Shown in pieces: positions 34,287 through 46,300 of a stretch of 64,000 nt of DNA. Below the pieces are notes generated by a model. The model made no database searches. It was not told the origin of the DNA and saw only the letters and a program-made list of their open reading frames with translations. Origin of the DNA: Azorinus chamasolen (Eukaryota; Mollusca; Bivalvia; Cardiida; Solecurtidae); the NCBI GenBank assembly GCA_963576725.1, contig OY755242.1, forward strand, positions 22,565,315 to 22,629,314. Direction: 5' to 3'. The translations under genes were made by a program, and so were the position numbers. The stretch's first letter is position 1; the number at the start of each line of letters is the position of its first letter.

Positions 34287-34482
34287 ATGAATATTACTCA
34301 GAAGATTTATTTCAATGGCATATGAACACAGGAATGTTTGGCCATGGCAGAAACTAAAATTCAGACACCTGAATCCATATGCAAATAGCACAGACCCTGA
34401 CAGAGCAAACCCTATAAAACTGTCTGATCTGGGTCTTCTATTTGCAAAGGCATCATAAGGCCCATCAGATAAAGGGTTTACT
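34287..34482. mobile_element. Family B MITE, degenerate
   Basis: Reverse-sense tail TGAATATTACTCAGAAG at the left, hairpin GACCCTGACAGAGCAAAC to GTCTGATCTGGGTCTTC, ending AGATAAAGGGTTTA. Confidence 0.65.
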
Positions 34483-35322
34483 GCATATGCATATATACAA
34501 AGACGAAAGTATGTAACTCACTAACACTTTACTGCATATATGTAACTGGTTAACACTTTACAAAGTATGCAACTCACTAACAATGTACTGCATATGTAAC
34601 GCGTTAACACTTTACAAAGTATGCAACTAATCTGCAAAAATTGCCATTTGCTTCAATTCGAAAGTACTTTTCCCTCCTATTTTTGTCAAAAATATATGTC
34701 GAGTGTCAAACAATTTGGATCCTGATAAAGGGACACATTTCTCCGTCTAATCTGGATCAAAACTCTGCTTGCTAGTGGTAAATTTGGAATTTGTGATTAC
34801 CAGTTTGTCACTAACATGCAAAGAGATAAAATAAACAAACAGCTCTCATGTTACTGTGCCACATTACATCTACACCAACATTTTTCACCACTCCTCAATT
34901 TTCAGATCATTTCCAAAAGGTATATAAAGTAAAACCCATATATATATATTTACATATTTGTCTACTGCTGTCTTTCACAGAAAAGCAGCATCTCATTCAA
35001 CATAAAAACGGCACTAAAATATTCAATTGTACAAGTATCTCATGAATTTACTGTGACATGAACAGATCACAGCTTAGCTCATAGCTGGTGTAGCAGAGTT
35101 GTTATAACTACAATCTACATGGTTCATTTGTGACAACCTTTGCCAACAGCTTGGGTCCAAAAATCAGTATCGGATTCTTATAGGATCCAAACTGTTTGAC
35201 ACCCAGTCAGTCTCATGGTGATTTTGTAAAGAAATGAAAAACGCAAGAAAATTTTGCAAATGCTTATAAACATTACACAATGCAATTATAAGAGTTTTAA
35301 GCATGATCAGAGAGTGAAGACT

Positions 35323-35549
35323 TTAACCCTTTACCCCATAATTATTCATGAAAGAAAAAAAATATCATGCACAATTAACTGAATTTTAATAGCATCACTA
35401 TAAATAAGGGAAATTTTCATCGTAACAGAAATTGTAGAATCATATTCATTCATATGAAAACAGAGTAAACCCTGATCAGACGACTTCAGCTGCAGTCTGA
35501 TCTGGATCTACTCAGTCTGCAAATATGTAATTGTGGAGTAAAGGTTTAA
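35323..35549. mobile_element. Family B MITE
   Basis: TTAACCCTTTACCCCATA to GGAGTAAAGGTTTAA, with the hairpin around CAGACGACTTCAGCTGCAGT. Confidence 0.75.
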
Positions 35550-35691
35550 CTGGTCAAGTATGCTTTTCCCACTACTGTTAATACTAGTACTAACCCTTAT
35601 GAGAAACTATATTATGCAGTGACTGATCTCAGCATACACAGCTTCTAATGTCAGAGAGCCCCGTTACCCAAGACTCTTAACCATTTCCCTG

Positions 35692-36135
35692 TTAACCCTT
35701 TACTCCATGAATATTCATGAGATATTGACATTATGAATTTTAATTAGATTGTCATAATAGCACATGAACACAGGAATTTTTGGCCATGATAGCACATGAA
35801 CACAGTAATTTTTGGCCATGGCAGAAACTGTAGAATATCCATTATAGCATAAGCAAACAGAGCAGACCCTGATCAGACGGTTCCTATAGAGAGCCATCTG
35901 ATCTTTGTCTATCATGGTTGAAAGGTGTATTTATAGAGTAAAGGGATGAATATTCATTAAGAAATAACATGAGTATTTGTTATTAGCTGAATTTTTATAA
36001 TCTCGGATGTACACAAACACCATTACAATTTCATAAGCAGAGCAGACCCCGATTAGACGGCTCCTACAGGAACCGTCGGAGCTAGGTCTTCTCTGTAAAG
36101 GCATGAAGAGGTGTTTATATGAAGGAAAGGGTTAA
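35692..36135. mobile_element. Two head-to-tail family B MITEs
   Basis: The first (35692-35947) has a duplicated TAGCACATGAACACAG..TTTTTGGCCATG segment and ends AGAGTAAAGGGATGAA. The second (about 35948-36135) follows at once and ends GGAAAGGGTTAA. Confidence 0.75.
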
Positions 36136-37406
36136 CTGAGACGTGGTTTACTGAGTCATGTCTAAGTAAACTTTACACATGGTCATAACCCTGTTTAAAT
36201 CTTCACTTGATGATTATTCATGAAAGTGTGCAAATTTTTTTGCAACTTCATGTTTTAAAATATAAAATAATATATTGCCAGGGCAACAAGCAAATAATCA
36301 GATCTGTAACATAAACAAACTGAGCAGACTGTTAGGATAGCTCCTACAGGATCTTCTCGATTTGAAAAAGATAGAGTTGTGAAGTATTGCGTGTCTATTG
36401 TACATACACTAAATGTCTATGCAAGGCATATGTGTATAAGAAAGTAAGTTGGTCAACATGCTTACTGGGGGATTTGTAATAACCTTTAACAGTTGAGAAC
36501 AACATAAAACAACTCCTTTGACGATCAAAAATCTAAGTCCAAGCTGAGAATAGCAGATGGCAATTGTTGTGTACAATAATTATTCAAGCCTATTTGAATT
36601 AACTCTTTGATTGAACTATTCATTCAGTATGAACAACAGAAACTAGCTAGACGAATTTAAATTATAAATAGTGCTGACCCTGCTCTGCTAGGAGCCTTCT
36701 GATCTAGGTATTCACTAGTTGCAAATACTGGTACACTTGTTTGACACATTGAATGGGTTAACCAAAATACGTCTCGACAGCTCCTGATGTTCCATTACTC
36801 CACATGCAGTCATAATATCAAAACAATCACCAACAAACAGTCAGAATTATCTATTTACAAAAGTTGAAGCAATGTCCATGTCAAGTATGCAATTATTATT
36901 AAGGAACATGTACACAAACATTCTACATGTATAAAATATTTACAATTAACAGTAATCAATACGACACAAATGCATGATTCTCTCTCACAAAAACATACAC
37001 AATCTGTGACTGTAAGACAAAGATGCTCCATTGATTATATATAATTAGTCCAAAAAAATAGGTATAACGCATCCAAAATCTGTACTTCATTGTAAAAATT
37101 CTATAGAAAATATTCTTCTCGAAAATTATGGATCAGAAATCAGTTGGAGGAGTGGTATCAAGTGCATGTTTGTTTGAAGAGAGGTCTTAAACCACTTTAA
37201 CAGTATTTCAGTCATATTGCGAAAGTCCATCTAACTACAGTAACAGGTGGAAGTTTTTCTAAGCACAGAACAAATTGCATTATTTCGTGCACAGAACAAC
37301 CAAGTAGAACCATGACCTTACCACAAGCCAGTCGGTTGGCTTGAGTGCATAGACTTTCAGATCAGACGAACACTTAGTGCTGAAGAGCTCTCGATAAGAG
37401 GGGTAT
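36136..37406. other. No gene seen; UTR-like DNA
   Basis: Low-GC sequence with one decayed B hairpin (36300-36360). It may belong to the 3' untranslated or downstream region of the zinc-finger gene. Confidence 0.45.
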
Positions 37407-37608
37407 TTAACCCTTTACTCCATGAATATTCATGCAACAAATAATAACATCATGAATATTAATTTGAATAATGCTACAACAAATAAAGGATTTTTTTTAT
37501 CACAATCAGATCTATATTATTTTATAAGCAGAGCAGACTCTCATCCGAAGGCTCCTGATCTGGGTCTACTCTGTTTGAAAAGGCATATCTATGGAGTAAA
37601 GGGTCAAT
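37407..37608. mobile_element. Family B MITE
   Basis: TTAACCCTTTACTCC to GGAGTAAAGGGTCAA. The hairpin is partly deleted (AAGGCTCCTGATCTGGGTC). Confidence 0.75.
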
Positions 37609-38257
37609 AATTCTAGGTAACACATTTTCTTTCATTTCTCTCCAAAGCCCCATCTTGTCGAAACTCATTAGAATCACCTTCACTGATGTGCATCGGTGAA
37701 GATATTTGATCTACACTGCTCGCATAACAGACACCACTGGCGGTCCATTCTATCTGATGAAAAAATCTCATAGGCAGACAGAGCAGACCCTATCAGAAAT
37801 AAGACGCCCGATTTGAGTCTACTTTGTTTGCAAAGCGTAAAACTGGGGGTATATCAGGTAAAGGGTTAAATTTTGTTTCAGTATATAACATAATATACAG
37901 GTATACAATCTCAAACCATGCTTCTTCCATACACTCCTTAATCCTTGTCAAGTACAAAAATGCACATGCGTTTTATGAGAAGGAATGATATAATGATGTA
38001 CAAGAATCTAATGTCATTTAATGACAGAGTAGTGGATATGAAAGATGGGTAAACTCTTATAATCACTTTCTAAAAGTTTTTTCTCTACAAAAACGTGTTG
38101 TGAATAATCTTATAATTACACTCAAGCATGCATGTGAAAACAAGTTTCACCAACTGTCCATTGACCTTAAATTTACAACACAAGACCGACAAGAACAATG
38201 CAACCATCTCGCTCTTTACATCAGACCATTCAGCGACCTCAACCACAGCTGTAAAAC

Positions 38258-38347
38258 ATTTATTTCCCTGCCAAACCCCACCTTGCTGCTGCTCATTAGA
38301 ATAGCCTCCATCAGGCAAGTCTATGCGTAGCAGCAAGATCCAATATG
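38258..38347. mobile_element. Family F foldback fragment
   Basis: CTTGCTGCTGCTCATTAGAA pairs with GCGTAGCAGCAAG. Flanks are ATTTCCCTGCCAAACCCC and GGAGAAAT. Confidence 0.6.
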
Positions 38348-38435
38348 GTTTAAAGGAGAAATATCACATAGTTTACATAAATTTCCAAATAATCCCCTTC
38401 TGATCCACAACTCTTAGGCATGATCTTTCTTTTCA

Positions 38436-38835
38436 TACAGTAGAACCTGCACATCGTGAAATCATAATGAATAAACACAAACATCTATAAAAGCAGGTGG
38501 TTGCTTAAAGCAGGACAAAGGGAGCTTTCTGCGTAACTTTTGTCCTGCATTAAGCAATCATCTACCTTTTCCCATTCCTCCATAGGCTATTTTTAGACCA
38601 AACCACTTTAAATGAATCTACCGAAAAGGAGCATTTACTAGAGAAAAGGAAAATATTAGAATTGTGTAGTATAGAATCCATTGTGATAAATACAGCATTT
38701 GCTCCTATGGAGAAAACACATTGGTTTCAAGAAGTGACTATTACAGAGGTGTAGAAAGGCTTATTTATGGAAGAAAGGGTCAAAGATTTGGAATTAAGAC
38801 ATTTTAGGTGGTCACTGTAGACAAGTTTTACTGTA
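38436..38835. mobile_element. Family C MITE split by a family A insertion
   Basis: Left part 38436-38565 starts TACAGTAGAACCTGC and includes AGCAGGTGGTTGCTTAAAGC. Right part 38784-38835 ends GTTTTACTGTA. A degraded family A copy (about 38566-38783) sits between them, the second such nesting in the window. Confidence 0.75.
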
Positions 38836-38969
38836 CATGTTAGCTTGAAAGTTCATAGCTGGTGTTTCTTATTGTTGGGTGTTTCGTGAAGAAGGGAACA
38901 TGGGCATTACAAACAGTTGATACGAATCAAACAGTGTTAAAACTGGTCCTCATCAGGCTCTGTACTGCT

Positions 38970-39120
38970 TAATTAAAGCTGCAAGTAAAACATGTCTGAA
39001 GCAAAGCTCCCATAGGAGCTTGTTTTCTTATACTTTCCATACATTAAGCAACCACCTCCTTTTAAAGACACTCATTTTTAATCAGCAAGTTGTTGCTTAA
39101 AGCAGGTTTCACAGTACTGA
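38970..39120. mobile_element. Degenerate family C MITE
   Basis: CAAAGCTCCCATAGGAGCTT loop and CATTAAGCAACCACCTCC arm, ending near a duplicated GTTGCTTAAAGCAGGTTTCACAGTA. Confidence 0.6.
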
Positions 39121-39306
39121 AACTGATGAGTGGCAAACTGTGCAGTACCAGATCACACTATACATCATTATTATTATAGTATAATGATGATCTGGATCTA
39201 CACTCACTGCAAATGTCCAAAAGCCCTTTTTCCCAAATAACATCCTTCAATATTTGCTTGACAGCCAAACTTGCTCTTTTGAAAGTACATGTATAGCAGA
39301 ACCTTT

Positions 39307-39535
39307 TTAACCCATTCCCTCATATTGACGCCTTTTGACACCCCTGTAAAAACCACTTTTAGAAACCATTGTGATAAATAGAGCATTTGCTTCTTAGGAG
39401 CAAATGCTCTATTTATCACAATGGTTTCAAAACTACACAATTGTAAAATTTACCTTTTCTCTGGTAAATGCTCCTTTTCGGTAGATTCAATCAAAGGGGT
39501 TGGATCTAAAAATAGTCTATGAGGTAATGGGTTAA
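39307..39535. mobile_element. Family A MITE
   Basis: TTAACCCATTCCC to GGTAATGGGTTAA. The central palindrome is GCTTCTTAGGAGC. Confidence 0.85.
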
Positions 39536-39592
39536 AGCTATCATGCAATGAATTAACATATAGAAATCTGAAACAAGTGCAGAGTAAACATA

Positions 39593-39824
39593 AACAAGAT
39601 GGCTTTGTGAAACACTATGCCCCCGATACGACCTTTAACTTGGTCTTAATAATAAAAATGTTTGCCTCCACAAGTTGCACATGCATGCTAAGTTTGAAGT
39701 ATGTATGTGCAATGGCGACAAAATTATTGGCAACATAAAAGTTGTTGGTGACAGACAGACAAACAAACCAATGTTAAAGGTGTGACAAACAAACAAGATC
39801 ACAGATCCGAGGGGGCATAAAAAG
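39593..39824 (+). mobile_element. Short K-type element
   Basis: Starts AACAAGATGGCTTTG and ends GAGGGGGCATAAAAAG. The end words TATGCCCCC (39616) and GGGGGCATA (39811) are exact complements. The body has GACAGACAGACAAAC in place of the GGAC run. Confidence 0.7.
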
Positions 39825-40077
39825 TTCTACACAAGTTTCATACCACATCAATCCTTTACTTCATATGCTTTTGAAAACAGACCAGACTCAGATCAGGTGG
39901 CTACTGTAGGAGCGGTCTGAGCAGGGTATGTTCTGTTTGATCAAGAAATTATAGAGATACCAGTAGTTTTTACCAAGGCCAAAACTTTTCTTGTTATAAA
40001 AAATACAAAAATATTTGTCAGTGTTCCCATGCCAAGAAAATTCAGCCGTTACAAGTACTCATAAATTCTGTAACCTA

Positions 40078-40285
40078 TACAGTAAAATCTCGATTATTCG
40101 AATTTTCTATATAGAAACATTCAGACCCTTTTAGGCAGGTGGCTGCTTAATGCACGATGAAAGTCATGCAGAAAGCTCCTAGAGGAGCTTTCTGCATGAC
40201 TTTCACCGTGCATTAAGCTGCCACCTGTCTTAAAGACCGATAATAATACGTATTTTAGTGTTCGAATAATCGAGATTTTACTGTA
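40078..40285. mobile_element. Family C MITE in the zinc-finger gene 3'UTR
   Basis: TA-flanked. The outer 24-bp arms, starting ACAGTAAAATCTCGATTATT, are perfect complements (40079-40102 and 40261-40284). The inner arms of about 49 bp have few mismatches. The element ends 71 bp from the stop codon at 40356, so the mature mRNA probably carries this hairpin. Confidence 0.85.
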
Positions 40286-40355
40286 TATAAAATTTCAGCA
40301 TTCAAAGTGTTGCATGCATGCAGTCCAAGTGTCAATACTTCAGTCTTAACTGGTT

Positions 40356-43300
40356 CTACTCCTGCATGGCATATTGCACTGTGCCTCCTTGGTCCACTAT
40401 AGCCTGTGTTACCTCATTGGGGTCGTTGGTCTGAACAATGATAATGGTCTCCTGACCTTCTTGGCCTTGCACAGCCTGTATGGTCTGGTACTGCCCGTCA
40501 CTGACCACTGCAGCATACTGGCCCTCAGACACTGTCACATAAGTGCTTCCATCCTCCCCTTCCACTTGTTCTAAGCCTTCTTCTTCTTCTCCATCTTCCA
40601 TCTCTTGCTTCACTTCATAATCTTCATCATCCTCATCTTCATATTCGATCTCGTATTTTCTTATAATTGCCTGGGCCGACTCACCTGCAGAGACGTGAAC
40701 TTTTCCAATGTGCTCCAGCAGCATTTTCTTCCTCTTGAACGTCTCCTGGCACATGTCACATTGATAAGGGCTCAACTTCTTGTGCACCAGCTGTATGTGG
40801 GACATCAGGTTTGACTTGTTGTTGAAGCACCTTCCACAGTCATGGCATTTGTGAGGCTTCTCACCAGTGTGTATCAGCATGTGACGATCAACATGGTACT
40901 TCTTGGTGAAGCGTTTTTCACACACAGAGCAAATGAAGATCTTCTGGTTTGGCGATTTCCAGCCCTCATGCACACGTTTGGTGTGGCCAATGAGAGCACC
41001 CAGGGTCTTGAAGGCTGCCTTGCAAGTATTGCAAAGGTATTGGCGTGTGTGCAAGTGCATACCCTTGATGTGGGTGTTTAGGTTTCCACGGAATGCAGAT
41101 GCATAATCACAGTGAGGGCACTTGTAAGGGCGGCGGCCCGAGTGAACCGTCCTCATGTGGGAACTCATACCAGTTTTCAGCACCACTTTGCCGCAGATTG
41201 GGCATGGTATCTGCATTCTGTTCTGCTGGTGAAGCTCCATGTGTCTCTTCAGATTTTTGGACATCTTTCCGCATTCTGGACACGGCTCACCCTCCTCATT
41301 ATCACCCATGGTTGACACCTTCATAATTCTCTCTCTCCACTTAGCATTTCTCATCTCCTCTTCAAAGTCTGCCTCATCTTTGTGTCTGGTTTTGATATGC
41401 TTCACCAAACCTATAAATGCTTTGTCACAGAAAGGACACTTGAGTGCCTCTTCTGCATTTCTCTTGAATGAGCGCCTTCTATTTTCCAGATCTTCAAACA
41501 AACCAAAGCCATCGTCTCTCCTCCTCTTTCTTGGAGAATCATCCATGTCAAAGTCAATGTCACCCTCAGCTCCCAATGGACCAAATTTCTTTTTCTTCAG
41601 TCTTGGGTCAGTCTGTGTCATTACTGTTCTCTTTCCTGGAATATCATTAAATGTAACAACCTCCACAAAGTTTTCCAGCTCCGGAGCTTCAAGGGGTGTT
41701 TGCGTGGAGAATGTTTTCATTACTGGAGAACCTGGAGCACCTTTCTTTTCCTCAGATCCAGCACTAGGCCTGGTTTCAGATTGTTCAAAACTGTATGGAT
41801 CTTCTCCATCCATTTTACTGTCATCTTCCATATTTGTTTTCCTTCTGTAGATAAGAGGATCTTCCTCTTCATCATCATCGCTTTCTTCGATTATATCATC
41901 CATTTCTTCCTCTTCATCCTCTTCACTGTACTCTTCCTTCACAAATTCTGTCTTCAGTTTTTTGATTGGAGAAACAGACATAGAGCCCTGCTCATCTGAT
42001 ACACGTCCACGTTTTCTAGTTCCTATTTCTTCTCCTTCTACATTTTCAACTACAACTTCTGTCTTTTTAGGTCTACCCCTTCTTCCAGACTTTGGCGTTT
42101 CTACTTCATTAATTTCTTCATTCTTCCTTGCTGGTGTTGCAGTTTTACTTGGCCTCCCTCTTCCTCTCTTTGGTGGGGAAACTTCTATTTCCTCTATTTC
42201 TTCTTCCTCCTCCTCCTCCTCTTCTTCTTCATCTTCCTCCTCCTGTTTTTTCTGAATCTTTTTGGGTCTTCCCCTACCTTTCTTAGGAGAAGCTTCTTCA
42301 CTCTCATCCTCTATAGGTGTAGCTTCAACATCCTTTTTAGGTCTTCCTCTTCCCTTTGCTTTAGGTGTCTCTTTGACTTCCTCTTTCTTAGGTCTACCTC
42401 TTCTTCCTGGAGTTTTTGCTGGAGATTCCTCTTCAACTTCATCCTCCTCCTCTTCTACTTCATCTTCCTCATCAACTGCTTTTTTAGGTGGCCTGCCTCT
42501 TCTAGGTGTGGTTTTTGTTTCAGTGTTTTCATCATCTTTCTTAACAGTATTCCTTCCTTTTCTAGGCATTTCCTTCTTTTCTTCCTCTGTTCCCTCTGCT
42601 TCTTCTGCTGACTTGGAACCCCTTGCTGGTCTACCTCTTCTTGGTGTTGGCTTATCCTCTTGCTTTTCTGTGTCATCTTTTGCTTCTTGATTCTTTGCCT
42701 TACCTTTACCCTTTGTTGGGCCTTCAACTTCTTCAACCTTAGAGTCGTCTGCTGCTTTTGAAGGCCTTCCTCTCCTTGGTTTCGCTGCTTCTTCTGCCTC
42801 AATCACTGGTGCTTCTTTATCAGTGTTAGAGTCTGTTGCTTCTACTGCCTTTTCTTCTTCAAGAAGTGGTGGTGACATTGATTTCTCCTTACCTGCATCT
42901 GTCTGCGGTTTAGAAACCTCAATGGCTTCTGAGAATGCTAGAGTTATCTCACCACCTTTCACCTGCACTGTAGCCACGGTCTCCTTGATTTTGTTGAGTG
43001 CTTCTCCTATTTCCAGTGGTGTGAACTGTTCAGCAACAATTGGAGGTTCTTGAATTGGTACCTTTATATCAGGATTTTCAGGGGCAAATTCTGCAATTAT
43101 TTCTACTGGCTGGGAGCTTGATCCACTGGTTGGAGCAACTGTCTCAATGCTTACCTGTGAAAATATGCAATTTATTTACAATATTGCTTGTCTAGCTCAA
43201 CCAAATATAAATGATTATATTAAGAAAGAACAGCTGAGTAGTAACTAATTCTGTCTAAAGCATAACTAACATTCTATTTGTTATAATTCTGATTATTACT

Positions 43301-46300
43301 TGACCTCAAGTAAAATCCTAAGTATCGCGCGGAACACAGAATTTTACCGTGTGTCAGTATAGCTCTTAGAATGATGTAATCATGTGTTATATTCATAAGT
43401 AACGGGTTAACAACTTTGCCAGTTTTGTATTTACAAACAAGAAATGTCGACACAACATCAAACCGGGTTTTCCTTCACTTTTAACTAGTGATTTCTAAGT
43501 TTAAAGGAGCATAACTCCAAGAAAAATTGCAGAAGGAAAAATCCCAGACAATATGCACATCTACATATTGTGTCCTTGCTACATGCAAGGTTTTATGAAA
43601 ATCTGTTCAGCAGTTTCAGGAGTTGTGCTTACAAGGATAGGGTCAAAAGACCTAATGATTTCTAAGTTCAAAGACGGGCCCCAGACTCTGGGTCTTCTGT
43701 TTGCTAATGTTACAAAACTGACTTTCTAGTGTGTGTCATGGCAATATTCCATATTATTAATTTTACAACAATAATAGAATTAAGATCCTCAATGTGTGAA
43801 TAAGTGGCTGTATTTTTTAATTATTTTTCCCCCTCTTTGTTCACTATGCTATTTTTACAATTCAACTCAACAGGTTCTTCATGGTTCATACAAACTTTCT
43901 GGTTAAATATTCAAGGGTTTTTCAAGGGTTTTTAAGGCCTTCCAGTTCAAATTTAAGGCCATCAGTCAAAGCTATACGAATCTCGTACCTAGACTTTATG
44001 GGATACAAACTGCACACATCATGGAACGGGTATGCATTTTCTAACAATAGTAAACTGCTTTAATTGCATTCTTCATGGATTCCAACATCTTACTTGGTGG
44101 AAGAGGTGGGTGGGGTAATGTTTAAATCAACAGGAATCATAGACAGTGATGTCAGATGAAGTGTCTTATAACATATTAGTAATAGGTGCAGATTGCAAGG
44201 ATGGTATACAGCGATATGCTGGCACATGCTTGCCCATTTTCCACAAATTCCACATTGTTGCATTCACAGTGACACACCGCGCAGTATTTTTGGATCCTTT
44301 GAAATCTTTGATCCAAGTTTTGAATTGAGAGTCAGTTAACTACTTTTGTTTATACACACTTTCCCATGTTTATTTTTTCCTTTTTAGGGCAAACCAAACT
44401 GCAAACGAGACCGCATGTGTATAATGTTTATTCTTACTGTACTCACTTGATACTTGTGCGGTTTATCATTGACAACAAGCGTCTAGATGACAGAGAGAGA
44501 GAGTAAACTCAATCCTCAGTGTGGTACAATTGTTACTCGGATATCTATTCGGATTCTCACAGTTTTTTTGTTTACTTTTTGCGGACACTTTTTTCTAACA
44601 AAGATCTCAAAATCACTCAAGAAAACCATTTTTAAGGGTTTAAAGGAAACCATCTCAATGGCCGGTCTTGTTTGAATTTCTATGAAGTAAAGGGATATTA
44701 CAATATATACCAGCCAGTGGTAACACTTACAGTCTGTGGAACAGTTTCATACTGAATTGCAGTCTCTATGTTCCCATCCTGGGTAAAATCTGAAAGATTT
44801 AAGAATAAATAATTAATCTTACTTCATAAATACACCTTTGAATGCCTTTGCAAACAGAGTAAATCCAGACCGCTCTTGTAGATGCAGTCTAATCAGGGTC
44901 TGCTCTGTTTACTTATGGAATACTATAGACCCAATTGAACAGATTACTCTCCATGTTCATGTATCATTACAAAACTTCCATCTAATTAATATCTATGATT
45001 TCATTATTTCTTACATAAATATTCATAAAGTAATGGGTTTATAACAAATACCTCTCAAAAGCAAAGAAGTATCATTCAGGCCATTCTAAAGACATATGGC
45101 TTGATCCACAACATAGGGCTTAATGCAGATATTATGACATAATATTTGAAATACCGCCCTTTTATCCACGGTTTTGCAATTATTGTGACAACACACGACG
45201 CCCTGCAATTTTTCCGTTGAATATTCATGTAAGAAATAATGACATCACGAAATACTTATTAGTTGGATGTTTATAATGAAACATGAACACAAGAATGTTA
45301 TACCTTGGCAGTAACTGTAGAATCTGATCTATAGTATTCTATAAGTAAACAGGAGCCATCTGATCTGGGTCTACTCTGTTTGCAAAAGCATGGTAAGACA
45401 TTTATATGAAGAAAAGGGTTAAGTTGTAACTGTGACAAAATTACATCTGAGACCCGATGACACCATACAAACAGACAATCATTTGTAAGACAGCAGACAT
45501 AACCTATAGTGTCAGCAAATATTTTCGATTGTACTCATCAAGAGAGTATAACTTAAACACTGTCCAAAAGACACGGATACCCCTTTCTGCAATATCGTCT
45601 CTAAATCAAGCACATTTTAAGTGAACAGTTACAATGTATGAAGACAGCACACCTAATACTATAAAGTTATATTGAGCGGACAAGATTTTTTAGTTAAAGC
45701 TCAGTGACCTTGACCGTTGACCTCAAAATCAATAGAGGTCATCTAATAGCCATGACCAACCTTCCTACTAAGTATAAAGAAAGCACACCTAATACGTATC
45801 AAGTTATTGAGCAGACAAGAATTTTTAGTTGAAGGTCAGTGACCTTGACCTTCGACCTACTGACCTCAAAATCATTAGGGGTCATCTACTAGCCATGATC
45901 AACATTCCTACTAAGTACAAAGACAGCACACCTAATACTTATCAAGTTATTGAGCGTACAAGAATTTTGAGTTTAAGGTCACAGTGACCTTGACCTTTGA
46001 CCTCAAAATCATTAGGGGTCATCTACTAGCCATGACCAACCATCCTACTAAATATAAAGACAGCACACCCAATAGTCGTCAAGTTATTGAGCGGACAAAG
46101 ATGTGGCTAACGGACGGACAGACCAACAAACACCTCTTGTGGGTTTTTTCACTTGTGAGCTTTTTTGTCCATACCTTAAGAGTAAGTTAAACCCATAAGC
46201 ATCTCCTAGACCAATAATTAAGCCTACAAGTGGCAAATTTCAGAATCCGTCTGTCCGCCTCGTCTATTTATTATGGGCTTATTTTAAAAAGTTTGTTTAA

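Noticed and set aside
41239..42690. Plus-strand Ser/Pro-rich frames opposite the zinc-finger gene
   Set aside because: They are mirror images of the acidic and AT-hook codons on minus, with no start context or splice sites.
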